Assembly: GCF_000518725.1 (NCBI RefSeq)
Contig: NZ_KI912486.1
Location: 2,916-66,915 of the forward strand
Origin: Mesoplasma seiffertii ATCC 49495
GTDB lineage: Bacteria; Bacillota_I; Bacilli_A; Mycoplasmatales; Mycoplasmataceae
Length of the DNA stretch: 64,000 nt
Direction: 5' to 3'
Part shown: in pieces, positions 8,886-20,187 of the stretch
How the letters are laid out: each line of letters begins with the position of its first letter
Numbering within the stretch: the first letter of the stretch is position 1
The notes under the pieces: generated by a model
Told to the model about the DNA's origin: nothing
What the model saw: only the letters and a program-made list of their open reading frames with translations
Databases searched by the model: none
Program-made: the position numbers and the translations under genes

Positions 8886-9725
8886 CTATTTAGTACGTCT
8901 TCTTACGATTAGTTTTGTACTTGCTTTTTTCTTGTTACGAGTTTTAACTCCTAATGCAGTTTTTCCTCATGGAGTTACTGGGTTCTTACGTCCAATTGGT
9001 GTACGTCCTTCTCCCCCTCCGTGTGGGTGGTCATTCGGGTTCATAACTGATCCACGAACAGTTGGACGAATTCCTCTTCAACGGTTACGTCCAGCTTTAC
9101 CTCAATTGATTAAGTTGTACTCTTCGTTACCAACTTCCCCGATTGTTGCAAAACATTCAGCTAAAACTTTTCTAACTTCTCCTGATGCTAAACGTAAAGT
9201 TACATATTTACCTTCTTCGTCTTTACCAAGAATTTGAACTTTTGATCCAGCAGAACGAGCCATTTGTCCACCTTTACCAGGTTTTAATTCCACGTTGTGA
9301 ACTAATGTTCCTTCAGGAATGTTTTTTAATGGTGCAGCGTTACCGATTTTAATATCAGCATTTTCTGAAGCCACGATTTTCATTCCTACTTCCATTCCTT
9401 TAGCAAATAAGATGTAACGTTTTTCTCCGTCCATGTATTTTACTAATGAGATGAATGCGTTTCTATTTGGATCGTATTCAATAGTTGCGATTGTTCCAAC
9501 TACATCTAATTTATTTCTTTTGAAATCAATAATACGGTATTTACGTTTGTGTCCTCCACCCTTGTGGCGAGTTGTAATTACTCCGCGGTTATTTCTTCCG
9601 GCTTTTTGGCTTAATGAACTAACTAATGATTTTTCAGGTGTATCTGTGGTTAAGATTTTGCTGTAATCAATTGTAGTCATATTTCTACGACCATTTGTCG
9701 TAGGTTTATATTTTTTAATTGCCAT
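8886..9725 (-). CDS. rplB: 50S ribosomal protein L2
   Basis: 279 residues. It starts [17 protein letters not shown] and has [18 protein letters not shown] and the C-terminal [15 protein letters not shown]. The His in that last segment is next to the peptidyl-transferase centre. Conserved Trp residues (LINWGKAGRNRWRG) are TGA. GAAAGGGATAAATATG starts it. Confidence 0.98.
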
Positions 9726-9790
9726 ATTTATCCCTTTCTATATAGCTTCTAACGATTATGCTTACAATAATTTACCTTGGGAAGGTTTTT

Positions 9791-10075
9791 CTATAAGTCA
9801 TTTAATACGTCTAATGTTTGACCATCTTTTAAAGTGATGATTGCTTTTTTGTAAGCGTTTGTTTTACCTACAAATTTACCCATTCTTTTTTCTTTTCCAT
9901 CACAGTTCATTGTTCTTACTGAAGCAACTTGTGTTTGAAAAATTTCTTCAAAGGTTTTTTTAATTGTTACTTTGTTAGCTTTTTTATCAACGATGAATGT
10001 ATATACACCATTTGCATGACCAACAAAAGATTTTTCAGTTAAAATTGGTTTTTTAATTACTTCTGTTAAATGCAT
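9791..10075 (-). CDS. rplW: 50S ribosomal protein L23
   Basis: 94 residues, normal length. The start is [33 protein letters not shown] and [12 protein letters not shown] follow. L23 is the trigger-factor and SRP dock at the tunnel exit. The ATG overlaps the rplD stop (TAATG). The 65-nt gap to rplB has only a short ACCTT-AAGGT hairpin (9774-9786). Confidence 0.96.
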   Translation of the reverse strand: MHLTEVIKKPILTEKSFVGHANGVYTFIVDKKANKVTIKKTFEEIFQTQVASVRTMNCDGKEKRMGKFVGKTNAYKKAIITLKDGQTLDVLNDL

Positions 10076-10701
10076 TATGCGTATACCCCCTCAACTGCTA
10101 AAGCAGCTTCTTCTGTCATTACTAATTTATTAGCATTTAGAATATCAAACATGTTAATTTGGTTAGCTGGTAATGTTTTCACTTTGCTAATGTTATTTGC
10201 AGATTTGATTACTAACATTTCTTTTTCTTTAGTAATAATTAATGTTTTTTGGTTGTCAATTTTTAGGTTTTTCATAACTTCTAACATTTCTTTAGTAGAC
10301 GGTTTTGAAAAGTCAAATTTATCGACGATTACAAGATTGCTTTCTTTAGCTTTTAAAGATAAAGCTGATCTGAAAGCTAATGCTTTAACTTTTTTGTTTA
10401 CAGATTTTTTGTAGTTAATGTCTGGTGTTGGCCCAAACGCAACCCCTCCACCTCTTCATTGAGGTGCTCTGATTGATCCTTGACGAGCACGACCTGTACC
10501 TTTTTGTTTTCAAGGTTTACGTCCCCCTCCTGATACTTCAGCACGAGTTTTTGTTTTCTTTGTTCCTTGTCTTAATGCAGCTTGTTGTGATACGACAGTA
10601 TCGTAAATTGCTTGTTGGTGAGGTTCAATTCCTCAAACATTGTCATTTAAAGTGATGTCTTTTACTTCAGCACCTTTAACGTTTAATACTTTTAAGTTCA
10701 T
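10075..10701 (-). CDS. rplD: 50S ribosomal protein L4
   Basis: 208 residues after reading through three TGA Trp. The internal loop with [20 protein letters not shown] and [10 protein letters not shown] enters the exit tunnel. Globular L4 sequence follows ([18 protein letters not shown]). In E. coli L4 represses the S10 operon; no such site can be shown here. The stop overlaps rplW. Confidence 0.96.
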
Positions 10702-10712
10702 TTGGCCCTCTC

Positions 10713-11414
10713 CTATGCTTCTTCAGCTACTGTTTCAACTACTGGAGTTTCAACTTTAGCATTTCTGTTTAATAATGTAGCTGCTGTTAAAGCTTTTAAT
10801 CCTTTAACGTTTTGTTTAATTTGAACAAATTGGTTTTTTGGCCCTGGGATTGATCCTTTAATTAACATTAAGTTATTTACTGAATCGATTGCTACAACTT
10901 CTAAATTTTGAATTGTAACTTTTTGGTGTCCCATGTGACCAGCCATTTTTTTAGATTTGAAGATACGGTTAATAATCGCACCCATTGATCCAATACCACG
11001 GTGGTATCCTGATCCGTGTCCCATTGGTCCACGTGAGTAATTATGTCTCTTGATTGCTCCTGCAAATCCTTTTCCTTTTGATATACCTGTAACGTCAACG
11101 TATTCACCAGAAGTGAAGATATCTTCGGCTTTAATTTCTTGACCGAATGTGAAACCTTCCATGTTTCTGATTTCTTTTACGAAGCGCTTAGGTGCTGAAC
11201 CAGCTTTTTTAAAGTGTCCTGTTTCAGGTTTATTTACTAAATTAGCTCTTTTGTCTTGAACTCCTAATTGAGTTGCAACGTAACCGTCTGACTCTAAAGA
11301 TTTAACTTGTAAAACTGTATTTGGTAGAACTTCAACTACTGTAACTGGAATTAATTTCCCGTTTTCAGTAAAGATTTGTGTCATTTCTACCTTACGTCCT
11401 AAGATTCCTTTCAT
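10713..11414 (-). CDS. rplC: 50S ribosomal protein L3
   Basis: 233 residues, starting [19 protein letters not shown]. It has [32 protein letters not shown] and [15 protein letters not shown]. It binds near the 3' end of 23S rRNA. The C-terminal 20 residues form a slightly extended acidic tail ([13 protein letters not shown]). AGGAGGAAATTAAG gives a strong ribosome-binding site after an 89-nt gap from rpsJ. Confidence 0.97.
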   Translation of the reverse strand: MKGILGRKVEMTQIFTENGKLIPVTVVEVLPNTVLQVKSLESDGYVATQLGVQDKRANLVNKPETGHFKKAGSAPKRFVKEIRNMEGFTFGQEIKAEDIFTSGEYVDVTGISKGKGFAGAIKRHNYSRGPMGHGSGYHRGIGSMGAIINRIFKSKKMAGHMGHQKVTIQNLEVVAIDSVNNLMLIKGSIPGPKNQFVQIKQNVKGLKALTAATLLNRNAKVETPVVETVAEEA

Positions 11415-11503
11415 CTTAATTTCCTCCTAATTTTTGATAACCATGTATATCTTGGTTTTGTATTTTGTGTTTGTTTTTAATTTGCTTTTAAGAATTGTAA
11501 TTA

Positions 11504-11812
11504 TTAAAGTTTAATTTCAATATCAACACCACTTGGTAGTTTTACTCTTTTTAAAACATCCATTGTTGTTGGTGTTGGGTTTAAAATTTCTAATAATCTT
11601 TTGTGAGTTCTCATTTCGAATTGTTCACGAGCATCTTTATACTTATGAACAGCTCTAAGAATTGTAATGATTTGTTTATCTGTTGGTAAAGGAATTGGCC
11701 CTCTAACTTTGGCTCCAGTTCCTTCAGCAGCTTCGATGATCTTTAAAATGCTTTGATCCACGATTGCGTGGTCATAACCTTTAAGTTTGATTTTCATTTT
11801 TTGATCTGCCAT
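11504..11812 (-). CDS. rpsJ: 30S ribosomal protein S10
   Basis: 102 residues with the S10 core [34 protein letters not shown] and [19 protein letters not shown]. It is first in the operon, after a TATAAT box (11895-11900) and AGGAGG. In other bacteria S10 also acts in transcription antitermination as NusE. The short gap to rplC (11415-11503) holds no gene. Confidence 0.97.
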   Translation of the reverse strand: MADQKMKIKLKGYDHAIVDQSILKIIEAAEGTGAKVRGPIPLPTDKQIITILRAVHKYKDAREQFEMRTHKRLLEILNPTPTTMDVLKRVKLPSGVDIEIKL

Positions 11813-11840
11813 GCTAACCTCCTATTTTAATATTTTCTTG

Positions 11841-11900
11841 ACAACTCTTTCCAGAGTGTTGTAATTGCGCACACAAAATATACATGCAAGGTTAATTATA
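11841..11900 (-). promoter_or_regulatory. S10 operon promoter and leader hairpin
   Basis: On the minus strand TATAAT (11900-11895) is about 85 nt before the rpsJ ATG. No good -35 is visible. The leader can form ACAAC(AC)UCU-GGAA-AGAGUUGU (11862-11841, two-base bulge). No U-run follows, so it is not a plain terminator. Confidence 0.55.
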
Positions 11901-11942
11901 CTCATAAATTGTTTAGAATAAAAGACCCTTTTTCAAAAAATT

Positions 11943-11978
11943 TTAAATAAAAAATAATGGCTGCTTTGCCATTATTTT
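11943..11978 (-). terminator. Terminator of the 339-residue gene
   Basis: AAAATAATGGC (11951-11961), loop TGCTTT, GCCATTATTTT (11968-11978). On the minus strand an AT-rich run with T-tracts follows. The gene's TAA lies inside the stem. Confidence 0.75.
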
Positions 11979-12991
11979 GGTTGTTTTTTATAGCGCACCA
12001 ACAAGCTATTAAAAAGTTGTTGTTCTGCTTGATTAGATACATAAGTTTGCAGTTTTGCTACAATGAGTTCTTTTTCTAACATATAGTTTAAGTAATTCAA
12101 TTTTAAACTTCGAAAACTATCTTCTAATTTTTTTATTCCCTCTATAAAAGATATTGATTTGAAATTTTGCTCAATTCCTTGCAATAAGTGAGTTTCATTT
12201 CCCGATATGTTATATAAATGTCAGTAAAGATTTTCATCTGCTAAATATTTCTCAATAAGACTGATAATTTTTGTTAATAAAGTTTGTCCTAATTTTTGAT
12301 GTTCAAAATAAAACTCTCCTTTGATTTGATGATTTCAGGCTAATTCAGTATTCAAATAAAATAGATTACGATTAAGATCAACATAATCAATTAGCGGTAA
12401 AACTTCACAATTTAGTTCTTGAATAGGCAAGTGATAAATTCTTTGATTTTTATTAGTAATTTCTAAATAAAATTTATCATCTAAAATAAACAAATCTTTA
12501 AAGCGATATTTTCCTAAATCCAGGACTTGAGAAACTAGGTTACGGTGTAAACTAAAATTTCGATTACTGTGTTTAAGATTTTGTAAGTTATAAGTTTCAA
12601 CAAATGCCTTAGTAATTGGTTTGATAACATCAACTTTTTTATTACGATTTTTAAATTTAAAAATATTTTTCATGAAAGCTTTTTTAAAGCGATCCTGTTC
12701 AATAATTTTTTGAAAGAAAAATATTTTTGTTAAAAGTTTGATATCTTGAGAATTAAAGTCTAAGTAAATATCAAAATCAATCATGTAATATCCAGTTTGC
12801 AATACACCACCTATTTCAGGATTAGCAAAATATTTCAAAGCGCGATTTCAGTTCGCACTAACAAACGCTAAATCCAAAATTGATTGGGGGACATTCTTAT
12901 AAATTTCATCACCAATTAAATAAACCTCTTCGCCATTAACTTGTAAGACTTTAATTTCAATTAAGACTGCTTGATGGTCAAAATAAAACAT
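11972..12991 (-). CDS. Unknown protein, 339 residues
   Basis: I do not recognise this family. The product starts MFYFDHQAVLIEIKVLQVNG and looks cytosolic: no signal peptide and no clear membrane segment. The first 50 residues suggest a beta-rich domain (EEVYLIGDEIYKNVP). The rest is long, Lys- and Leu-rich and probably alpha-helical. There are four or more TGA Trp codons. It lies directly after alaS (47 nt, with the alaS terminator in between) and ends in its own terminator, so it is probably transcribed with alaS read-through or from a weak promoter in the gap. Confidence 0.7.
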
Positions 12992-13005
12992 TAGTTCCTT
13001 TCTAT

Positions 13006-13033
13006 AAAAAACTTGTGAGGATTCTCACAAGTT
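13006..13033 (-). terminator. Terminator after alaS
   Basis: AACTTGTGAG (13010-13019), loop GATT, CTCACAAGTT (13024-13033). Only a short T-run follows on the minus strand, so read-through into the next gene is likely. Confidence 0.65.
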
Positions 13034-13038
13034 AATTT

Positions 13039-15720
13039 TTAATACTTCCCTTGAGCTAGGTTAGCATTTCCTCCACCTTTTGGGTTAAGATCTTTCATTG
13101 CTTTAAAAATGTCAATTGCTTTAAAGCGATCTTGAAGTGATTCACTAACTCCAACTACAAGATAATTTTCTCCATTAGTAGTTGATGTTAAAATTACAAT
13201 TACATCAGCGAATTTATTTCTAAATTGATCTGACAATTCTTTTAAATCTTTAATTGTTAATCCAGTTGTGTGAAGTTTAATTTCTTTAACTCCATTTTGA
13301 TTAATAACTGGTTCAACATTTTGAAATTCAGCTAACTTGGCAGCAGTGATTAAGTCATTTGCTTGTTTTTCATAACCTTTAAAAATTTCTTTTAAGACTT
13401 CTAATTTTTCTTTAACTACATCTAAATTAGTTTTCAAAATCTCAGTTGTTTTTAAATCTTGATAGTTTGCTTCTAAGTTGGCATCTTTCAAAATTTGCTG
13501 CGATAGATTATACTTATCCATAATTTTATCAGCCTCGTCAAAATATTTTTTAAACTGAGTTTGTAAATATTCATTAACTGTTTCATTTGACGTTAAACAT
13601 TTAATACGGAAAGTCCCTGACCCTTTAGATTCAATTCCAGTAATAATGAAATCTTCAATATCTTTAGTATTGTCAACGTGAGTCCCTCCACATAATTCTG
13701 AAGAAAAATCCCCAAACTTAACTACTCGAACTTCTTCATCATACTTTTCAGTAAAGAACGCTAAAGCTTGATATTTATTGATGGCATCATCCATATTACA
13801 GAAGTACACTTCACGGGGATGTGCTTCTTTAATACGCTTAAGAACTTCTGCTTCAGTTGCTCGTAGTTCTTCTTCAGTAATATTACGATTAAATGTAAAG
13901 TCCATTCTTAATCCATGTTCGTCATTATAAGAACCTGATTGCATAACCGTATCCCCAAGAACATGACGCAAAGCATAATGAACCATATGAGTTCCAGAGT
14001 GGTTTTTCATTGTGTAAATACGTTTATCTTCATCAACAATTGCTTGAACTTTATCTAATACTTTTAAAGTCCCTTGAACAGAAATTCGGTGAATATTTTG
14101 TTTTTGTGGTCCTTGTTGAACATCGACAACTGTTGCTTTAAAGTTGTCTCCTACTAAAACTCCTGTATCAGCTGCTTGACCACCTTTTTCAGCATAGAAC
14201 GGAGTTTTATCAAGAATTACAAATGCTTCACCATTAGTTACTTCCTGAATTTCTTGGTCATTGGCAAACATAAAGACAACTTGACTATCTTCATGAGTTG
14301 TTTCTTCTCAACCAGTAAATTCTGATTCTACAGTTAATTTTGTAAATAATTCATTTTGCTTATCTCAAGCTTTTAAATCTTTTCGAGCATCACGAGCTGC
14401 TGCTTTAGTAGCTTCTAATAAATTTTGAAACCCAGCATAATCAACTTCAACTCCACGGTCAGCTGCTAATTCTAAAGTTTGTTCAATTGGAAATCCAAAT
14501 GATTCAAATAACAATAAGGCATTTTTAGCTGAAACTTTCTGTTCTTCGCTAATGATTTTTTCTAAAGTGTCATAACCTTTTGTTAGTGTTTTTAAGAATT
14601 TTTCTTCTTCAGTTTTAATTGCTTCTACGATCATATCGCGTTTAGCTTTTAAGTATGGGTAAAATTTTCCCATTGCCGCAATTACATCATCCACTAATTT
14701 ATATAAAAATGCAGTTGTTATTCCTAACTCACGCCCATATACCGAGCTACGACGAATTAAACGACGAATAATATATCCACGATCCTTATTCCCCGGAAAT
14801 ACTCCATCGGCAATCGCAAATGTTGTTGCTCTAACATGATCGGCAATAACTTTAAAAGCAGTATTAATTCGAGTTTGTTCTTTATCAGGATTATGATAAT
14901 TTTCAATTGAATATTTAAACTTAGGATTACATAATGTTTCAACTTTTTTAATTGTTGGTCAAAAAATATCTGTTTCAAAGTTTGTTGGAGTATTTTGGAA
15001 AATTGAGGCAATTCGCTCTAGTCCAGCTCCCGTATCAATATTTTTTCTTGGTAACTCAGCATAATTGTTATTTCCATCATTATTAAATTGTGAGAAAACA
15101 ACATTTCAAATTTCAATATAACGGTCATTTTCAATATCATCAGCAATTAAACGTGGTCCAATATTTTCAGGATCTCATTGGGCTCCACGGTCAAAAAACA
15201 TTTCTGTATTTGGTCCACATGGTCCTTGCCCAACATCTCAAAAGTTAGTGTCACGACCTAAAGAAAAGATACGATCTTCAGGTATTCCAATTACTTCAGT
15301 TCAAACACGATAAGCTTCTGCATCTTCATTAAAGACTGTTATATATAATTTTTCTGGTGGAATTGCAAATCATTCTGGAGAAGTTAATAATTCTCAAGCA
15401 AATTCAATTGCTTCTTTTTTAAAGTAATCTCCAATTGAAAAGTTTCCTAGCATTTCAAACATTGTTTGGTGACGAGCAGTTACTCCAACATTTTCAATAT
15501 CGTTGGTACGAATTGCTTTTTGAGAGTTAGTTAAGCGTGGTGCTGGTGGAGTTTTTCTTCCATCAAAATATGGTTTTAATGTAGCAACTCCCGAATTAAT
15601 TCATAGCAAAGAAGGATCATCGACAGGAATCAATGAAACTGGTGCTAAAAAGTAATGTTGTTTTGCTTGAAAAAAGTCTAGTCACATTTGACGTATTTCA
15701 TTAGTAGTAAGTTTTTTCAT
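13039..15720 (-). CDS. alaS: Alanine--tRNA ligase
   Basis: 893 residues, full length. It charges tRNA-Ala with alanine. The N-terminal class II aminoacylation domain starts [17 protein letters not shown] and includes [18 protein letters not shown] and NTDIFWPT-like motif 3 context. The editing domain has [16 protein letters not shown] (HxxxH), and CGGTHVDNT supplies the remaining zinc/editing residues. The C-terminal domain ends [13 protein letters not shown]. Numerous Trp are TGA, which would shatter it under the standard code. The promoter is likely TGTATAAT at 15754-15761. Confidence 0.97.
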
Positions 15721-15796
15721 TTTAATCCTTTTTTATTAATTTCTATATTTTTAATTATACAACTATAAGTAAATATTCTTAAAATATTTTAAAACC

Positions 15797-15810
15797 AAAA
15801 ACCGGTTTTT
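15797..15810. promoter_or_regulatory. 14-bp perfect palindrome between alaS and HAD gene
   Basis: AAAAACCGGTTTTT is self-complementary and stands in the 167-nt divergent gap, upstream of both start regions. It is one of few GC-containing elements there. It may be an operator, but no regulator is known. Confidence 0.3.
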
Positions 15811-15887
15811 CCACAAATAGATACCATTTTCATTTATTAAATGTGAGAAAATTATTCTACATGAAAGAATCATGAAAGGATATTATT

Positions 15888-16769
15888 ATGAAACTAAAAA
15901 ATTTGGACCGCAAGCGTTTGATTATGATTGACTTAGATGGAACTACATTAATGAACAAAGATGATAAGATTCATCCGCTAACAAAATCGGCTTTAATGAA
16001 AGCTTCAGCTGATGGTCATAAAGTTTGTATTGTAACCGGACGACCATTCCGAGCAATTAAACATATTTATGAAGAACTTGAATTAACAACTTTATTGTGC
16101 AACTTTGATGGTGCTCATATTCACGATCCTTACAAAAAAGAATTTAAGCGTATTGTCTTAGCAATTAATAATGAAATTATTCAAGCAATCATTAACGAAC
16201 CTAATATTGCCAATTCTGTAGAAAATATTTTAATCGAGTATTATGATAAAACTTTAATTTGAAAAGAGGACAAAGACTTGGATGAGTTTTTCCATTTATC
16301 TGATTTACGTGATAGCTTAAACGAACCTTTAATTGTTGGAAGTCCTTATACAGAATGAAAAGGTCCTTCAACAAATATTGTTTTAAAGCTAAAAGATAAT
16401 TCTTATAAAAATCGTGTTCTTCGTGTTTTAGGAAAATATCAAGACGCTGTTAAAATTCAAAGTGATATTTTATATGGAGTCGTTAGCACATCTGAAAAAC
16501 CTGTGATTACCTTAACTAACAAAAATGCTTCTAAAGGGTTTGCTGCTGATATTTTAGCGCAATACTATAATCAAGACTTACGCGATGTAGTTGCTTTTGG
16601 AGATCAATTAAATGATTTTGAAATGATTCAAAAAGTGGGTCATGGAGTAGCTATGAAAAACGGTGCGGATGCTTTAAAATTTGTGGCTAACGGAATTACA
16701 TATAAAACTAATGACGAAGGTGGTTTGGGACAATATCTTGAACAATTGTTAATTGGAAACGAAATGTAA
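15888..16769 (+). CDS. HAD-superfamily phosphatase, Cof type
   Basis: 293 residues. Motif I is MIDLDGTT (Asp nucleophile and acid), motif II includes VTGRP, motif III the Lys near ASKGFAA, and motif IV GDQLNDFEM. The C2-type cap lies between motifs II and III. Cof enzymes dephosphorylate sugar phosphates and other small phosphates; substrate specificity cannot be read from sequence. Two TGA Trp codons lie in the cap. AAAGGATATTATTATG starts it, a TATTCT box is at 15853, and a strong hairpin ends it. Confidence 0.9.
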
Positions 16770-16770
16770 A

Positions 16771-16816
16771 ATCTAAAAACGAGGTTCACTAGTAACCTCG
16801 TTTTTAGATTTTTTTA
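16771..16816 (+). terminator. Terminator of HAD gene
   Basis: ATCTAAAAACGAGGTT (16771-16786), loop CACTAGT, perfect complement to 16809, then T-run. It is one of the strongest hairpins in the window. Confidence 0.9.
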
Positions 16817-16844
16817 CTTCTTATCTTTTACCATTTGCAATTGC

Positions 16845-16850
16845 TATAAT
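16845..16850 (+). promoter_or_regulatory. -10 box of GNAT gene
   Basis: TATAAT, 46 nt before the ATG and downstream of the preceding terminator. The -35 is weak (TTATCT about 18 nt upstream). Confidence 0.5.
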
Positions 16851-16895
16851 CTTTTTAGTGAACTAGAATTACATTTTAATGGAGACCTAAACTTT

Positions 16896-17390
16896 ATGAA
16901 ACTAACTTATCGTAAAATGAATCCAACCGATTTTGAAGCAATTGCAGCAATGTTGATAAATCCTGAAATTGTTAAAGCTTGAAATATTACGTTTACTTTG
17001 CCTGATGTTTCAGCATGAATTGAGCGCCAAAAAATTCGTTATCAAGATCGTGATTTAGGATATTTCCTAGCAATTAATCCTCTAACTCAACAAATAGTCG
17101 GTCAGGGTGGAATTACTATTCAACACGTTTCAGGAGAAGCTATTTATGAAATTGGGTGCATCGTAAATCCTAAATTTTGAAATCAAGGTTATGCCTCACA
17201 AATGGTTAAAGACTTCTTAGAAATTGCTAAAACAAAATATCGCTTAAAAACCGTATATGCATTAATCAAAACTGATAACTACGCTTCAAAAAAAGTTTTT
17301 TTGAAAAATCACTTTGAAAAAACTCATTCAATTTTTAAAGAATATGATGGTTTATCAATTGAACATGATGTATTTAAAAAAGATTTTTAA
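16896..17390 (+). CDS. GNAT N-acetyltransferase, RimJ/RimL-like
   Basis: 164 residues. It starts MKLTYRKMNPTDFEAIAAML. The acetyl-CoA loop region is IGCIVNPKFWNQGYASQMVKDFL, matching the 'P-x-x-x-G-x-G/A' core, followed by VYALIKTDNYASKKVFLKNHF as in RimJ/RimL and ribosomal protein or small-molecule acetylating GNATs. The substrate is unknown. Three TGA Trp codons occur. AATGGAGACC precedes the ATG. It faces the ABC exporter, its stop 5 nt from that gene's end, with no evident terminator between. Confidence 0.85.
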
Positions 17391-17395
17391 TTTTG

Positions 17396-19417
17396 TTAAC
17401 TATTTTCAATTAAATAAAGCTCTCTAAATAATCCTTCCATCTTGATAAGCTCTTCAAATGTTCCTTGTTGAGCAATTTCCTGATGAGCGTTAAAAACAAA
17501 TATTTGATCATAATTTTTAACAGTATTTAAACGGTGGGCAACTGTAATAACGGTTTTCCCAACAAACAATTTATTTAATTCTTTAATAATCTCTTGTTCG
17601 GAAATATTATCAAGGGCACTCGTTGCTTCATCTAAAATTAATAAACTCGGGTTTTTTAAAAACATTCTTGCAATTACCAAACGTTGTTTTTGCCCTCCAG
17701 ATAATTGTGACCCTTGTTCTGATAAAACTGTATTGTAACGATCTGGTCAACTCATTATTAATTCATGAATACTTGCTTTTTTACAAGCACTAATTACTTC
17801 AGCTGTTGTGGCTGTTTTTTTAGCATATAAAATATTTTCTAAAACTGTTCCTGATAAAATCTGAGGCTCTTGATCAACATATCCAATACTATCAACTCAA
17901 GTTTTAGTATCAATAGCATTTAAGTCTTGGTCACCATTAACAATAATTTTTCCTTCATAGTTTTTATAAAATTTTAATAACAATTTTGTAACTGTTGATT
18001 TACCACATCCTGAAGGTCCAACAAAGGCATAGGTTTTATTTTGTTCAAACTTAATTGTTAAGTTTTTAATAATAGGTTTTTCTGGGTTATTTGGATAAGC
18101 AAAACTAACGTTTTTGAAACTAAGTTTTTCAATATTAATTTTTGCATTATCATTTGCTAAAGAAGTTTCCATAGATTGTTCATTATTGGTATCGCAAATA
18201 TCACTAATGTTTTTTGCCGAATTATTTGTGGTATTAATACTTTGCAAAATTGTATTTAATTGGAAAATTGGTGTAATCATAACAATAACTCCAGCTGTAA
18301 ATGACGAAAATACAGTAATTAATTTTGTTGTGTCTTGATTGTAAACAAAGACTCCAAAAACAATTGATGACAATGCTAAACATCCTACCGCACCAACAAC
18401 AATGGCGGGAATAATTGAGATTCCAAAATTTAGTTTTTTATCATACTGATTTAACTGATTGTTGTTAGTTTGAAAATTATTAATTTCTTCATTTCAAGTT
18501 CCACTTGTTTTAATTAAACGAATTGCTAAAATTTTTTCAACAATTTTAGCATCAGTTTTTGAGCGATTTTGAAGACTTTGTTTAACGGGATTTGCAATTA
18601 AGAATACTACTAAAAGTAATATACAAAAAATAATTAACATTAACCCAATCATTAATGAGGTCACAATCATATCAATATAGAACAACATTCCAAGTGCTCC
18701 TAGAGAAGCAAAAATCATATAAATAATAATGATTGGAGCGACTTTAAATTGATCAGAAATATTTTTGGAATCTTTTGTAATAATTTCGATCAATTCAGAG
18801 CTTGTACGATTTTCATAAAAATCGATATTTTTAAGAAGTAATGATGCTATTAATTTATTTTTTAAATCAGTGTGGACTTCTTCACTAATTAACCCACACA
18901 ATGAATAAGCTGCATACATAAATAAAATTAAGAAAACAATGTTTGATATCAAAATGTAGATTCATTGCATTCTTGAAATATCCATTCCTAAAAACATTGT
19001 GGTAATTTGTGAGCCATCATAATAAATAAAAGAAAAATAAAAAATATTTAAAATTTGATTAATTACTTGATAGTCTAGCGATTGTTGTTGAGAGTTTAAA
19101 AAATTTATCAATGCTTGATAAATATCTGGATCATTAACATAATGACCAATAATTAAAGCAAGCAACTCTTTATTATTTAATGTATTAATTAGCGACTCAG
19201 CTGTTAAAATTGCTGTAATCTGTTGAGCTATAAAAATATTAAAGACCGAAAAAGCTGACACTAGGAAAATAAACAGAACACAAAAAAAGGCCTTAATACG
19301 ATGTTTAACTCAGTAATGAAATCACAAGCTCCAAAATCCTTTAGATCGCAGTTTTAAACTTTCAGTAAAATCTTTATTTTTAGGTAAACTTGTTGATGTG
19401 TTTTGTATAGCTCTCAT
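17396..19417 (-). CDS. ABC exporter, fused membrane and ATPase domains
   Basis: 673 residues. The N-terminal half is an exporter-type transmembrane domain with about six segments and an inserted periplasm-side stretch of some 90 residues between TM1 and TM2 (LTAESLINTLNN to YYDGSQITTMFLG). The ATPase has Walker A GPSGCGKST, Q-loop VDQEP, signature LSGGQKQR, Walker B LLILDEATSALD and switch His VAHRLN. This is the MsbA/LmrA layout, which moves lipids, drugs or peptides outward as a dimer. The inserted TM1-TM2 loop is unusually long. AAAGGAGAATTATG starts it. The cargo is unknown; no peptidase C39 domain is present. Confidence 0.92.
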
Positions 19418-19506
19418 AATTCTCCTTTGATAACCTTATTTTAAAATAGAACTATTGAGTTGGTTATTTTAAATTTGAATAGCGGTTCCTCTTATTGAGA
19501 TTACAC

Positions 19507-19550
19507 AAAAAAAAAAAAAAAGCCTTTTTTCAAAACAAATTGAAAAAGGC
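19507..19550 (-). terminator. Terminator downstream of the decayed gene
   Basis: GCCTTTTTTCAA and TTGAAAAAGGC pair around AAACAAA (19522-19550), followed on the minus strand by 15 T (19507-19521). Confidence 0.8.
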
Positions 19551-19584
19551 CAAATTTTTAAAAGAAAAATAGCTGTAAAATCTA

Positions 19585-20061
19585 CTATTCAAAAGAATTT
19601 ACATATTCTTTTATTTTATATATTTGAGTATAAATTGTGTAATTTTTAGAGTTATCAAAATCTTTTTCATTAATAACGTTATTTAAATTTGTTTACTTAT
19701 ATTTAATATCATAATTTCAGCTTATGTAGTTTTTTATTTTTGTAGATTGTTCTAATGAAATTCTTTTATTTTCTTTCAGAGACATTAGTTATCATACAAG
19801 TTTAAGCCACTTTGAATATTTAAAATTCGCAAACTGTCATATTTTTTTGTTTATCACCCGAATAAATAAGGGCACTATCCATTGGTTCATGCTCATTTTT
19901 GGCAATGTATCCGTCTAAATAAATATCATTAGTAGTAAACTCATCTAATTGAAATCTATGAAATCCATTAGTTCCATATTTATAAGCAATTAAATTTGAT
20001 CATACAAGATCTGCAGGAACTGATCATAAATAACCACCTGAAAAGTTCTTCCTTGAAGAAT
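19585..20061 (-). pseudogene. Decayed C-terminal remnant of a protein gene
   Basis: Reading the minus strand from about 20061, one frame gives protein-like sequence (FSGGYLWSVPADLVW, then TNGFHRFQLDEFTTN and GYIAKNEHEPMDSALIYSG) and stops at 19820. A one-base shift there continues as KYSKWLKLVW, TAA, MSLKENKRISLEQSTK, TAA, then NLNNVINEKDFDN to TAG at 19585. That is one frameshift and two nonsense codons, with no start, promoter or N-terminus. Two TGA codons in the first part read as Trp in a plausible GGYLW/DLVW context. The terminator at 19507-19550 is still present. I cannot name the family. Confidence 0.65.
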
Positions 20062-20127
20062 AAAAGAAGCAATAAAAGTATTTAATACTTCTAAAAATTG
20101 GCAAAAAAAATGAACTTTTAAGCAAAT

Positions 20128-20154
20128 AAAAAAATTAGCAAAACTCTGCTAATT
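20128..20154 (-). terminator. Terminator of the 228-residue gene
   Basis: AATTAGCA (20133-20140), loop AAACTC, TGCTAATT (20147-20154), then seven T on the minus strand. Confidence 0.8.
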
Positions 20155-20187
20155 TTGAAAATTATTTAAAAAATAAGTTCTAAAAAA

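Noticed and set aside
8668-9237. 189-residue open frame on the plus strand opposite rpsS and rplB
   Set aside because: It is the antisense shadow of two certain ribosomal genes; no ribosome-binding site and no protein-like pattern.
13039-15720. alaS appears broken into several pieces
   Set aside because: All breaks are TGA in place of conserved Trp; the gene is intact with code 4. The same holds for rplB, rpsC, fusA, topA, pyrG and others.
19418-19506. Possible tRNA or structured RNA before the ABC exporter (ATAACC...GGTTAT repeat)
   Set aside because: No cloverleaf, T-loop or CCA-like layout; the stem is only six pairs with a long loop.
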